From Prosthecobacter fusiformis (GTDB taxonomy: Bacteria; Verrucomicrobiota; Verrucomicrobiia; Verrucomicrobiales; Verrucomicrobiaceae): a stretch of 64,000 nt of DNA. The position numbers were made by a program, and so were the translations under genes. The stretch covers positions 1 through 64,000 of the forward strand of contig NZ_SOCA01000010.1 of the NCBI RefSeq assembly GCF_004364345.1. Direction: 5' to 3'. The notes under the pieces are model-generated. The model ran no database searches. It was not told where the DNA came from and was given only the letters and a program-made list of their open reading frames with translations. This document shows positions 6,485 through 14,267 of the stretch, piece by piece (position 1 is the first letter of the stretch; every line of letters begins with the position of its first letter).

Positions 6485-8875
6485 ATGTCCGCAACCACCG
6501 AACTCAAGATCAACATCGCCCACGTCGAACGCGTCGCCAAGGAACTCGGCCTGCGGGCCATCCAGGTGGGGGCCACGGCCCAACTCTTCGCCGACGGTGC
6601 CACGGTGCCCTTCATCGCCCGGTATCGTAAAGAAGCCACCGGGTCCATGGATGAAGTGCAGATCCAAAACGTGAAGGAGCGCATGGACCAGCTCGTGGCC
6701 CTGGATGATCGCCGGGCCGCCATCGTGAAGTCGCTTGAGGAGCGTAACCTCATGACCGATGTGCTGCGCGCCAAGATCGAGAAGGCAGAGACGCTGAACA
6801 CCCTGGAGGACATCTTTGCCCCCTTCCGGCCCAAGCGTCGCACTCGCGCCACCATCGCCAAAGAAAAGGGCCTGGAGCCGCTGGCAGATTTCATTGAGGC
6901 AAACCTCTTCACTCACGGCGTGGACCTGGACGGCGAATCCGCCAAGTTTGTAAACCCGGACGCGGAAACGGAAGAGTTGAAGGTGAAGGATGCTGCCGAG
7001 GCCCTCAGCGGTGCCCGCGACATCATTGCCGAGCGCATCAGCGACAATGCCGATGCCCGTGCTGCCCTGCGCAAACTGTTCAGCGAGCAGAGCACCGTGG
7101 TCTCCAAGGTGATGTATGGCAAAGAGAAGGAAGAAGACGCGCAGAAATTCCGCGACTACTTCGACTGGTCCGAGCCGCTGAAATCCATCCCCTCTCACCG
7201 CATGCTGGCCATCCGGCGTGGTGAAAAAGAAGGCTTCCTGCTCATGCGCATCAGCCCGCCAGAAGATGCCGGTACGCAGATCCTGACCAACCTGTTTGTG
7301 AAAGGCGCAAACGCCTGCTCTGACCAGATGAAACTGGCCTGTGCGGACAGCTACAAGCGCCTGCTCAGCAGCAGCATGGAGACTGAAACCCGCCTAGAGT
7401 CCAAAAAGAAAGCCGATGGTGAAGCCGTGCGCGTCTTTGCCGACAACCTCCGCGAGCTGCTGCTAGCAGCCCCCTTGGGCCAGAAGCGCGTGCTCGGCAT
7501 TGACCCCGGCTTCCGCACCGGATGTAAAGTCGTCGTCCTGGATGCCCAGGGGCAACTCCTCTTCAATGATGTCATCTATTTGTTAGGCGAGGGCAACAGC
7601 CTCATGCAGGCGAAGACGCTCATCATGAACTTGGTGGAGCGTTATAAGATCGAGGCCTTCGCCATCGGCAACGGCACCGCTAGCCGTGAAACGGAAGCGT
7701 TTATCAACAAGATCGGCGTGCCCAAGGCCATCCCCGTGCTGATGGTGAATGAAAGCGGTGCTTCCATTTACAGCGCCAGTGAAGTGGCCCGCGAGGAGTT
7801 CCCGAATCACGACATCACCGTGCGCGGTGCCGTCTCCATCGCCCGCCGTCTCATGGACCCATTGGCCGAACTGGTGAAGCTGGACCCCAAGTCCATCGGC
7901 GTCGGTCAGTATCAGCACGACGTCGATCAAAACCAGCTCAAAGGCAGCCTGGACAACGTCGTCATCAGCGCCGTGAACGGCGTCGGTGTGGAGGTGAATA
8001 CCGCCAGCAAGCAACTCCTTAGTTACGTGTCCGGACTCAATAGCACCCATGCGGGAAACATCGTCGCCTTCCGCAATGAGAACGGCCCTTTTAAGACCCG
8101 CAAGGACCTCCTGAAAGTACCGCGTCTGGGTGACAAGGCCTTTGAGCAAGCCGCCGGATTCCTCCGCATCCGTGGCGCGGCCAATCCGCTGGATGCCAGC
8201 TCGGTACACCCAGAACGTTATCCCCTGGTGGAAAAGATGGCCGCTGACCTTGGCTGCACCGTAGCCGACCTCATGCAGAGGGCCGAGCTGCGCCAGAAGC
8301 TGGATTTGAAAAAGTATGTCAGTGAAGATGTCGGTCTGCCGACCCTTCAGGACATCATGAACGAGCTGGCCAAACCCGGCCGCGACCCTCGTAAGCAGTT
8401 TGAGATCTTCAACTTCGCTGAAGGTGTCAACGACATGAAGGACCTCACTGTCGGAATGAAGCTGCCGGGCATTGTCACCAACGTCACCGCCTTTGGTGCC
8501 TTCGTGGACATCGGCGTGCACCAGGACGGCCTCGTCCACGTCAGCCAGCTCAGTGATACTTTTGTACGCGATGCCGCCGAGGTCGTGAAGGTGGCTCAAA
8601 AGGTCATGGTCACCGTCACCGAAGTGGACATCCAGCGCAAGCGCATCGCCCTCAGCATGAAGTCCAAGCCCGACTTCGAGAAGAAGACCGGCTCCGGCGG
8701 CCCCCGTCCCGCAGGCCAGGGTGGAGGCGGGCAGGGAGGTGGCGGCAACCGCAGCTTCAGCAGTGGTGGTGGCGGCGGAAACCGCAGCAACTCCGGCGGC
8801 GGAGGCGGCATGGGCAATCCCTTCGGCGGCGGTGGCGGCGGCGACTGGTTCACCGCAGCCACGAAGAAGAAATGA
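6485..8875 (+). CDS. tex: Tex-family RNA-binding transcription accessory protein
   Basis: A 796-residue cytoplasmic nucleic-acid-binding protein of the Tex/Spt6-like family, linked in other bacteria to transcription and RNA handling. Visible parts, in order: the Tex N-terminal helical domain with ATVPFIARYRKEATG (about 40-55), the YqgF/RNase H-like domain beginning RVLGIDPGFRTGCKVVVLDA, the helix-hairpin-helix region with GVEVNTASKQLLSYVSGLN, and an S1 domain with GIVTNVTAFGAFVDIGVHQDG. The tail after about 730 is an unusual glycine-rich segment of GGGG/NRS repeats, seen in many bacterial RNA-binding proteins but not in E. coli Tex (YhgF). Length is otherwise normal. It stands alone on the plus strand. 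Confidence 0.97.
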   Translation: MSATTELKINIAHVERVAKELGLRAIQVGATAQLFADGATVPFIARYRKEATGSMDEVQIQNVKERMDQLVALDDRRAAIVKSLEERNLMTDVLRAKIEKAETLNTLEDIFAPFRPKRRTRATIAKEKGLEPLADFIEANLFTHGVDLDGESAKFVNPDAETEELKVKDAAEALSGARDIIAERISDNADARAALRKLFSEQSTVVSKVMYGKEKEEDAQKFRDYFDWSEPLKSIPSHRMLAIRRGEKEGFLLMRISPPEDAGTQILTNLFVKGANACSDQMKLACADSYKRLLSSSMETETRLESKKKADGEAVRVFADNLRELLLAAPLGQKRVLGIDPGFRTGCKVVVLDAQGQLLFNDVIYLLGEGNSLMQAKTLIMNLVERYKIEAFAIGNGTASRETEAFINKIGVPKAIPVLMVNESGASIYSASEVAREEFPNHDITVRGAVSIARRLMDPLAELVKLDPKSIGVGQYQHDVDQNQLKGSLDNVVISAVNGVGVEVNTASKQLLSYVSGLNSTHAGNIVAFRNENGPFKTRKDLLKVPRLGDKAFEQAAGFLRIRGAANPLDASSVHPERYPLVEKMAADLGCTVADLMQRAELRQKLDLKKYVSEDVGLPTLQDIMNELAKPGRDPRKQFEIFNFAEGVNDMKDLTVGMKLPGIVTNVTAFGAFVDIGVHQDGLVHVSQLSDTFVRDAAEVVKVAQKVMVTVTEVDIQRKRIALSMKSKPDFEKKTGSGGPRPAGQGGGGQGGGGNRSFSSGGGGGNRSNSGGGGGMGNPFGGGGGGDWFTAATKKK

Positions 8876-8939
8876 ATACGGCTTTTGGTTCTTTATAACC
8901 AAGGGCTGCTGTCCGGCCTAACAAAATCTTATTCGCTAC

Positions 8940-9296
8940 ATGGCCTGCACTGGTTTATACCCGTGTATGGCCGACCTAACTCCAGATTACCATAAGCGGG
9001 ATTGTTCACTACCGTTGGGTTGCAAGGATTTGCTCGATGTGCTCAACCTGCCACCCGACCCCAGTGGGGAGTCACTCCCCATCACGGAGGACATGGCGAA
9101 GCCGAAGACCATTGAGATTGCCGATGAGATCACTGTCAAGAAGCTGGCGGCCTTGCTAGGCTGCCCGCCCCATATGGTCATAGAAACCTTAGTCACGCTG
9201 AAGGTCTTCGTTCCAAATGCAGATACCCGGCTGCTGTTTGATGTCGCCGCCCAGGTCGCACATTTGCATGGAGTTCAGGTCCGCAGGGGAAACTGA
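8940..9296 (+). CDS. Small stand-alone IF2_N-like domain protein
   Basis: Of 118 residues, the C-terminal 60 (EIADEITVKKLAALLGCPPHMVIETLVTLKVF..., ending VAHLHGVQVRR) match the pattern of the IF2 N-terminal domain: 'itVkeLA..Lg.....vi..L...gvf......l....a..la...gvev'. In translation initiation factor IF-2 this small helical domain precedes the G domain. Here it occurs alone, after an N-terminal stretch with no recognised fold. Its role is unknown; a ribosome- or RNA-associated function is inference. The start is uncertain: ATG at 8940 or 8967 (MADLTPDY), neither with a clear ribosome binding site. Confidence 0.65.
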   Translation: MACTGLYPCMADLTPDYHKRDCSLPLGCKDLLDVLNLPPDPSGESLPITEDMAKPKTIEIADEITVKKLAALLGCPPHMVIETLVTLKVFVPNADTRLLFDVAAQVAHLHGVQVRRGN

Positions 9297-9339
9297 ATCC
9301 AGGCTTCACTTTCCGTCGGCCTTGTTATTAAATACCAGC

Positions 9340-10308
9340 ATGCCGGATCAGCGTCGTTTCCTCTCCTCCAGTATCCACATCTCTGGGTGCGTTGATATAC
9401 TGTTACTGCTGGCTCTCAGCGGCACCTGGCTGGGTCTGCTGGGCGGGCTGCATTGGGCATTGGATTTGTTCATCCACTTCCCCTGGCAGTATCTGTTCAT
9501 CTGCGTGGCAGGAACAGTGTGGTGCTTTGGCATGAAACGTTCCATCGTCGTGAAGCTCGTGTGCATCTCATCGCTTCTGATGAATGGAACCTCCTTATAC
9601 CGTGTGAAAGGCGATCCATCCTTTGCAGAGGTTGAAGGGGAGCGCTTGAGGGTCGTGAGTCTGAATGTACTCACGGGAAATCCGGATAAACAACGGGTGT
9701 TCGAATACCTGGTATCCGCGAATGCCGATGTCATCTTCCTCATGGAGGTGGATTCTGCCTGGGCCACCGCACTGGATTCGTTGAAGGAGACTCATCCGCA
9801 TCACCTGTTGCGCACACAGGAGGATAACTTTGGTGTCGCGCTCTTTAGTCGGGTGCCTTTACTGCAAGCGGAGGTGTTTCAGACCTCGGATGAAGCAATG
9901 CCGTCTGTTATCGCTCGTCTGATGCATGCGGGCCGTGAGATGACCCTTGTGGGCACCCATCCACTACCCCCTATAGGCCCCCGGTTGTCCGCTAGCCGGG
10001 ATACTCAGCTCCTGGCCATTGCCGGATACGTGAAGGAACTGAATACTCCGGTCCTTGTGATCGGCGATCTGAATGCCACCCCCTGGTCCCAGGGTATGCG
10101 TATGCTCCGCCGGGGCAATGCTTTGGGGTATAGATCGGCGACTTCCCCGAGCAAGCCGACTTGGAAAGTCGGGACGATCTTTGCTGTCCCTATAGACCAC
10201 GCATTGTGTACACCGCCACTGACCATTCCACGGCGGGTGATCGGGCCGGATGTAGGATCCGATCACCGCCCGCAGGAATTGGAGGTAGGCTGGCAGCCGG
10301 GGGCCTGA
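9340..10308 (+). CDS. Membrane-anchored endonuclease/exonuclease/phosphatase-family protein
   Basis: The product is 322 residues from the ATG at 9340; the frame is open from 9217, but the earlier part overlaps the preceding gene. There are about three N-terminal hydrophobic segments (roughly 14-80). An EEP catalytic domain follows: RVVSLNVLTGN (Asn), DVIFLMEVDS (Glu metal ligand), LVGTHPLPP, VLVIGDLNATPWS (DLN) and the terminal DVGSDHRP (Asp-His). These are the full set of metal and catalytic residues of the family, which cleaves phosphodiester or phosphomonoester bonds. The membrane anchor plus EEP layout matches the YafD/vancomycin-resistance VanJ-like group, so an extracytoplasmic lipid or nucleotide phosphodiester substrate is more likely than DNA repair. 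Confidence 0.88.
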   Translation: MPDQRRFLSSSIHISGCVDILLLLALSGTWLGLLGGLHWALDLFIHFPWQYLFICVAGTVWCFGMKRSIVVKLVCISSLLMNGTSLYRVKGDPSFAEVEGERLRVVSLNVLTGNPDKQRVFEYLVSANADVIFLMEVDSAWATALDSLKETHPHHLLRTQEDNFGVALFSRVPLLQAEVFQTSDEAMPSVIARLMHAGREMTLVGTHPLPPIGPRLSASRDTQLLAIAGYVKELNTPVLVIGDLNATPWSQGMRMLRRGNALGYRSATSPSKPTWKVGTIFAVPIDHALCTPPLTIPRRVIGPDVGSDHRPQELEVGWQPGA

Positions 10309-10311
10309 TCC

Positions 10312-10869
10312 TCAGATCATCCCCAGTTTCATTTTTCCTTCCACTGAGATCATGCCTTGGTTCCAGGCAGGTTCCCATACCAGTTCCACGGCGGCATCGT
10401 CCATGTCCTCAATGGTCATGATACGGCTCTGAGCATCCGCAGCAATGGTGGGACCCATGCCACAGCCGGGGGCGGTGAGAGTCATTTTGACCACGGCGCG
10501 ATTTTTTCCCTCTTCAGTCTGTTCCACCGCACAGTCATAAACCAAGCCGAGGTCCACGATGTTGACCGGAATTTCCGGGTCGTAAACGTTCTTGAGCTGG
10601 TTCCACACCTGGGCTTCCAGGTCGCTTGCACCTTCAGGAATGTTGGATGAGGCACTTTCGGCATCCTTTTTGGAGGCTTCCGGGTCGATGCCGAGGGCAT
10701 CCACATCTTTAGCACTGATCCGGGCGAGGCCGAAATCTGTTGCTACCGTATAGGTGCCGCCCAGAGACTGGGTAATGATGACCTTCATGCCCAGAGGCAG
10801 TTTGATGGCATCACCGCTGGGGATCTGGATGGCCTCAACTTCGCGTTTCAGTTCAAGAGAAGAATGCAT
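10312..10869 (-). CDS. sufT: SufT-like iron-sulfur cluster assembly protein (MIP18/DUF59)
   Basis: A 185-residue protein built like SufT. An N-terminal region (GDAIKLPLGMKVIITQSLGGTYTV) is followed by a MIP18/DUF59 domain: LKNVYDPEIPVNIVDLGLVYDC, then VKMTLTAPGCGMGPTIAADAQ with the conserved Cys in 'TaPGCgmg', and VELVWEPAWNQGMIS. SufT helps assemble or deliver Fe-S clusters to client enzymes, especially when demand is high. The paoABC Fe-S enzyme in this window would be a possible client, but no linkage is shown. The gene is convergent with the EEP gene, three bases apart. No sufBCD genes are nearby. Confidence 0.92.
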   Translation of the reverse strand: MHSSLELKREVEAIQIPSGDAIKLPLGMKVIITQSLGGTYTVATDFGLARISAKDVDALGIDPEASKKDAESASSNIPEGASDLEAQVWNQLKNVYDPEIPVNIVDLGLVYDCAVEQTEEGKNRAVVKMTLTAPGCGMGPTIAADAQSRIMTIEDMDDAAVELVWEPAWNQGMISVEGKMKLGMI

Positions 10870-11217
10870 GGAAAAAGGGGACTTGTGGTTCAGATGAGCA
10901 TGGAGGCGGCTGGCGCAGTGTCAACTTTTGACCGAAAGGAACTCCTTTGTCTAAATTGTCAGATAAGCGGAATTACATGCCACTTAAATACATCTATGTT
11001 TGCCTATTAATATCACTAAGATATAAATTTAACATAATTTGATGGTTAAAAACATCATCATTGAGTCCACCATCAATTCCTGGTTTGATCGAAAATTGTT
11101 CTGGGAAAGTGGATACTTTTGATTCAAATTTTATAAATTATGAAATTTATCGTATAAAAGTCTCAACTTTACGATATTAGACAAATAGCACTCGAACTTC
11201 CTCCCCTCGAATTTTCC
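10870..11217. other. AT-rich divergent promoter region
   Basis: This 348-base gap between divergently transcribed sufT and the pterin dehydratase gene is far more AT-rich than its surroundings, with TATAAATTTAAC, TTTTATAAATTATG and CGTATAAAAG stretches that could serve as -10 elements in both directions. Symmetry includes GATGGT (11041) with ACCATC (11069), and TAAA/TTTA blocks around 11130-11155. A 26-codon frame from 11042 has no ribosome binding site and is not supported. It could also be a remnant of acquired DNA or a nucleoid-protein binding stretch. Confidence 0.45.
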
Positions 11218-11535
11218 ATGCGCTTGCTGCTCTCCCTTGATAATATTGATTCTGCACTCTCCTCCCTTCCTGGCTGGAAACGTGAGGGGGCTGAATTAGT
11301 GAAAACCTACCGCTTTTCAGCTTATTTGAAGGGCATCGAGTTTGTGAATCTATTGGCAAATTCCGCTGAATCTCTTAATCACCATCCAGATTTAGATGTG
11401 GGTTGGTGTAAGGTGAAGGTTCATTTGTCCACACACAGCGCCGGCGGAATCACTTCCTTGGATTTGGACATGGCTCAAGCGGCTGAATCTGCCAGTAAAG
11501 CGGTGGAATCCACCGCTACAGCCCCTGAAAGTTAA
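11218..11535 (+). CDS. phhB: 4a-hydroxytetrahydrobiopterin dehydratase (PCD/DCoH family)
   Basis: A 105-residue protein with the PCD fold. It carries LPGWKREGAELVKTYRF (the 'l..W' start and 'f.f..f' strand), then AESLNHHPDLDVGWCKVKVHL and STHSAGGITSLDLDMA, which is the diagnostic 'a...nHHPd....y..v.i.l.tH..gGlT..D..lA'. Both catalytic histidines of the HHPD motif and the later TH are present. The enzyme dehydrates the carbinolamine formed when pterin-dependent hydroxylases turn over, regenerating the cofactor. No hydroxylase is nearby; many bacteria carry PCD homologues with another role, such as in molybdopterin metabolism. Its stop codon overlaps the end of the convergent AsmA-like gene by four bases. 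Confidence 0.93.
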   Translation: MRLLLSLDNIDSALSSLPGWKREGAELVKTYRFSAYLKGIEFVNLLANSAESLNHHPDLDVGWCKVKVHLSTHSAGGITSLDLDMAQAAESASKAVESTATAPES

Positions 11536-12884
11536 AGCTTTTTCAGGAGTCCTTCTAAGAGGTCTCCCAGTCCTTCTCCGCGCATCAGGTTTTTCAAGAC
11601 CCGATCGGTCTTCGGTTTGACCTTCGGATCTGAAAGTGAGCCCGTGGATTCGATGTCAAAGGTCATGCGTCCCTGGTCATCTGATAAGGCCTTGGTGACG
11701 GCTCGTGCAATGGAATCGCCCAGTTTGGCGTGGGAAATACCGCTCAGCAGGCGGGCCTGCAAATCAGGTCCGCATGACAGCCTGAATTCAATTTCGTGTT
11801 TGTCCTGAGCCGCATTCAGCCAGGACTTCGGCTCAATGGCCACTTCATATTCCGGAAAGACAAACCGGGTAAGACTGCGAGTGATGAAGCGATCCGCTGC
11901 GAAATTTCCCATGACGGTGGCATCTTCCATGAGCGGCCCACCAATGACGACCGGGGCCAGATCAATGCCGTATTCTTCCAGCTTGCGGAGTTCTTTACCT
12001 GCCGCATCGCCGATGGTCATATGCCCAGCCAGGACGGAGCCTTTAGCCAGGGTGAGGGTCAACTGACTGACGGGTTCCCAATCCAGGGTTACGGGATGGA
12101 TGGGGCGAATGTCGCCTGTGCCTGAAAGGACAAGATGCGCCAGTTCTGCGGGACGTTTGGCTCCGTCGATGCGTGCCATGCCGGTGACATCAATCCGACT
12201 GCTGAGTGTGGCCTGGATACGGTTGTGATTGGCCAGGTCGTTTTTGTCCACGTCAATGCCGGTCAGGTTGAAGTCGAGATCCTGGATCATGACCTGGGTG
12301 GTGCCTGTGGTGATGTCAAAACGACCCTTTTCAATGCTGGCCGAGCTCACCGCGAAAGAAAAGGCTGGGCTGGAGTCCACAGATGCATTGCTATCCACAT
12401 CCGGGGGGAGTGGCTCGGTGCTTGGCGTGGCTGCCAATGCTTCCGGTGAGCCGGGTTTTTTGAACAGGGCCTCCAGGCTGCTGTTGCCCTGAGCATCCTG
12501 GATTTCTGTTACCGATGGCTCCACAATGCGCACATGCTCCACAAAAAGGCGACGGTTGAGCAGGTCGTCCAATTTTACCTCCAGAGTGATTTCTGGGATA
12601 TCCACGATGGCACTGCCTTCAGGCAAAGGCGTTCTGCTGGCATAAGGTTTGGCCACTTCCAAATCGCGTGGTGCCAGACGTACGCCAGTGAATTTAAGGG
12701 TGGCCGGGCGTGTGAGCAGGCTCAGTTTGGCATCATCAATGTGGGCGCGGCAGTTCCAGTTTTTTTCTGCCATCTCCACCCAGGTTTCTGGCCCCATTTT
12801 CTGCATGATCCACCACGAAGCCGCTCCCAGGCATGCGCCTGCCAGCACAAAGAGGATAACAAAAACAAACAACAGCTTTTTCAT
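11532..12884 (-). CDS. AsmA-like envelope protein
   Basis: The 450-residue product begins with a single membrane anchor or signal (MKKLLFVFVILFVLAGACLG). A long beta-rich body follows, with AsmA-type phrasing: LKFTGVRLAPRDLEV, PEITLEVKLDDLLNRRLFVEHV, IVEPSVTEIQDAQGNSS, IRPIHPVTLDWEPV. Repeating 'l.l.l..ll...l.v..l.l..p.v.l....G..n' is typical of AsmA/DUF748-like proteins, which sit in the periplasm on an inner-membrane anchor and are thought to help lipid traffic or outer-membrane assembly. It is last in a minus-strand run after parC and a WD40-cytochrome gene, with 45 bases before it. A larger AsmA-like protein is at 45706. Confidence 0.7.
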   Translation of the reverse strand: MKKLLFVFVILFVLAGACLGAASWWIMQKMGPETWVEMAEKNWNCRAHIDDAKLSLLTRPATLKFTGVRLAPRDLEVAKPYASRTPLPEGSAIVDIPEITLEVKLDDLLNRRLFVEHVRIVEPSVTEIQDAQGNSSLEALFKKPGSPEALAATPSTEPLPPDVDSNASVDSSPAFSFAVSSASIEKGRFDITTGTTQVMIQDLDFNLTGIDVDKNDLANHNRIQATLSSRIDVTGMARIDGAKRPAELAHLVLSGTGDIRPIHPVTLDWEPVSQLTLTLAKGSVLAGHMTIGDAAGKELRKLEEYGIDLAPVVIGGPLMEDATVMGNFAADRFITRSLTRFVFPEYEVAIEPKSWLNAAQDKHEIEFRLSCGPDLQARLLSGISHAKLGDSIARAVTKALSDDQGRMTFDIESTGSLSDPKVKPKTDRVLKNLMRGEGLGDLLEGLLKKL

Positions 12885-12929
12885 GTCAACACCTTAGGCT
12901 GGATTCTGCCATGAGGCAAGAAACTGCTG

Positions 12930-14240
12930 CTAAGGGGGGAGGTGGCCGGATTGTTTGCCACTGCCATCCCATATCCATACTTTACCATCGTCAGCACCGG
13001 CAAAAATGAGCTTTGCATCATCTGTCAGAGCCACGCTGTAGAGCATCGTTCCTGTCCCGGCCAGTTTTGTCTGCTTGGCGGTTTCACTCCGCTGGGCACC
13101 ATCATGTTTTTTGAGGTCGGTGAAGATACTGCCGCCGCCTTTTTCAGTCACCGCCACCAGCGCCTTGCCATTCTGCGTCCAGGCCAGGGCGGTGAATGCG
13201 GTCTTTTTATCGCCCAAAGTCACATCTTGCTCGCGGCTTTTCACATCCCAGACCTTGATTTCACGATCAGCTCCAGCGGTAGCCATCTGTGTAGCATCCT
13301 TGTTGAATGCCACGGATAGTACGTGGTTCGTATGCCCCTCATAGGTGGAGGTCAGGCTGCCTGTCGTTACGCTCCAGACGCGGGCCAGCTTATCCGCCGC
13401 AGTGCTGGCCAGCGACTTCCCATCGGGTGACATTTTCAGAGAATAAACCGTGTCATCATGGGCCTTCCATGAGGTGAGAGGTTTTCTGGTCCCTAGGTCT
13501 ATCCGGTGGATGAATCCTGCGCCAACGGTTTCCCCATCAGCCGCAAACAGGGTGCTGCCATCTGGAGTAAGCGCCAGTGCGGTGATATTCCCCACGAAGG
13601 TGTCCGTTATCTTTCCAGATTCCTGCTGCGTCTCTGCATCCCAAAACCGGATCTGCCGAAAACCGCCCGTGATCACCGTTTTGCCATCGGGGCTCCAGGC
13701 CAGGGACTGCACGGCTTCGTCATGGCCTATCAGACTGCCTATTTGGGGACGTCCAGGCTTGGTGAGATCATACAAATGCACCTTTGATCCGGCGGAACTG
13801 GCCAGCCTTTTTTCATCTGGAGAAATCGCCAACGCCAGCACTGGCTGATAAGCGGAGGGCAGGGGAGACAAGGCCACTGGAGTGGCTGTGGGCAGTTCAT
13901 CAAAAACCTTCGCGTCCCACGGTGCCCCCTCCCTGATCCATCCCTGCAAGGCTTCGACCTGCGTCTTGGATATTTGTTTTTTGGGCGGCATGTGAGGATC
14001 TGCGTCCTCCAGAACAAGCTGGTAGAGGAGGCTGTCCTCCGGTTGGCCAGCTATGATGGCCGTTCCGTTGTCACCACCCAGTACCATTTTTTCACGAGTG
14101 GTGAGCAGCAGCCCACCTTTGGCCTTGCCCGGCTTATGACAGCCCAGGCATTCATCCCGTAACACACGCATTGCCGTCAGGGTATCGGCCTGGCAGCAGA
14201 GGGTGGGGAACAGGATGAAGATCGATAAACAACGGCGCAT
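12930..14240 (-). CDS. Secreted c-type cytochrome fused to WD40 propeller
   Basis: A 436-residue exported protein. The signal peptide (about 1-19) is followed by a planctomycete-type cytochrome domain with the haem site CLGCH (C31, C34, H35), then 'KPGKAKGGLLLTTREKMVLGG' and a distal MPPKK that can supply the Met ligand. After about 125 come six to seven WD40 repeats (LALSPDEKRLASSAG, LAWSPDGKTVITGG, LKMSPDGKSLASTAADKLARVW and so on). The combination is typical of Planctomycetes and Verrucomicrobia, with a presumed periplasmic electron-transfer or sensing role. It starts 27 bases after parC on the same strand, so it may be co-transcribed with that housekeeping gene, which is an odd pairing. 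Confidence 0.9.
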   Translation of the reverse strand: MRRCLSIFILFPTLCCQADTLTAMRVLRDECLGCHKPGKAKGGLLLTTREKMVLGGDNGTAIIAGQPEDSLLYQLVLEDADPHMPPKKQISKTQVEALQGWIREGAPWDAKVFDELPTATPVALSPLPSAYQPVLALAISPDEKRLASSAGSKVHLYDLTKPGRPQIGSLIGHDEAVQSLAWSPDGKTVITGGFRQIRFWDAETQQESGKITDTFVGNITALALTPDGSTLFAADGETVGAGFIHRIDLGTRKPLTSWKAHDDTVYSLKMSPDGKSLASTAADKLARVWSVTTGSLTSTYEGHTNHVLSVAFNKDATQMATAGADREIKVWDVKSREQDVTLGDKKTAFTALAWTQNGKALVAVTEKGGGSIFTDLKKHDGAQRSETAKQTKLAGTGTMLYSVALTDDAKLIFAGADDGKVWIWDGSGKQSGHLPP

Positions 14241-14267
14241 AAAGGGCTACTGCCCTATACGCTGCGG

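Noticed and set aside
6392-8902. Long minus-strand ORFs (268 and 439 codons) opposite tex
   Set aside because: They mirror a strongly supported Tex frame and contain no recognisable domain; their length comes from biased codon use.
11042-11122. 26-codon ORF (MVKNIIIESTINSWFDRK...)
   Set aside because: It is in an AT-rich promoter region without a ribosome binding site, so it is probably chance.
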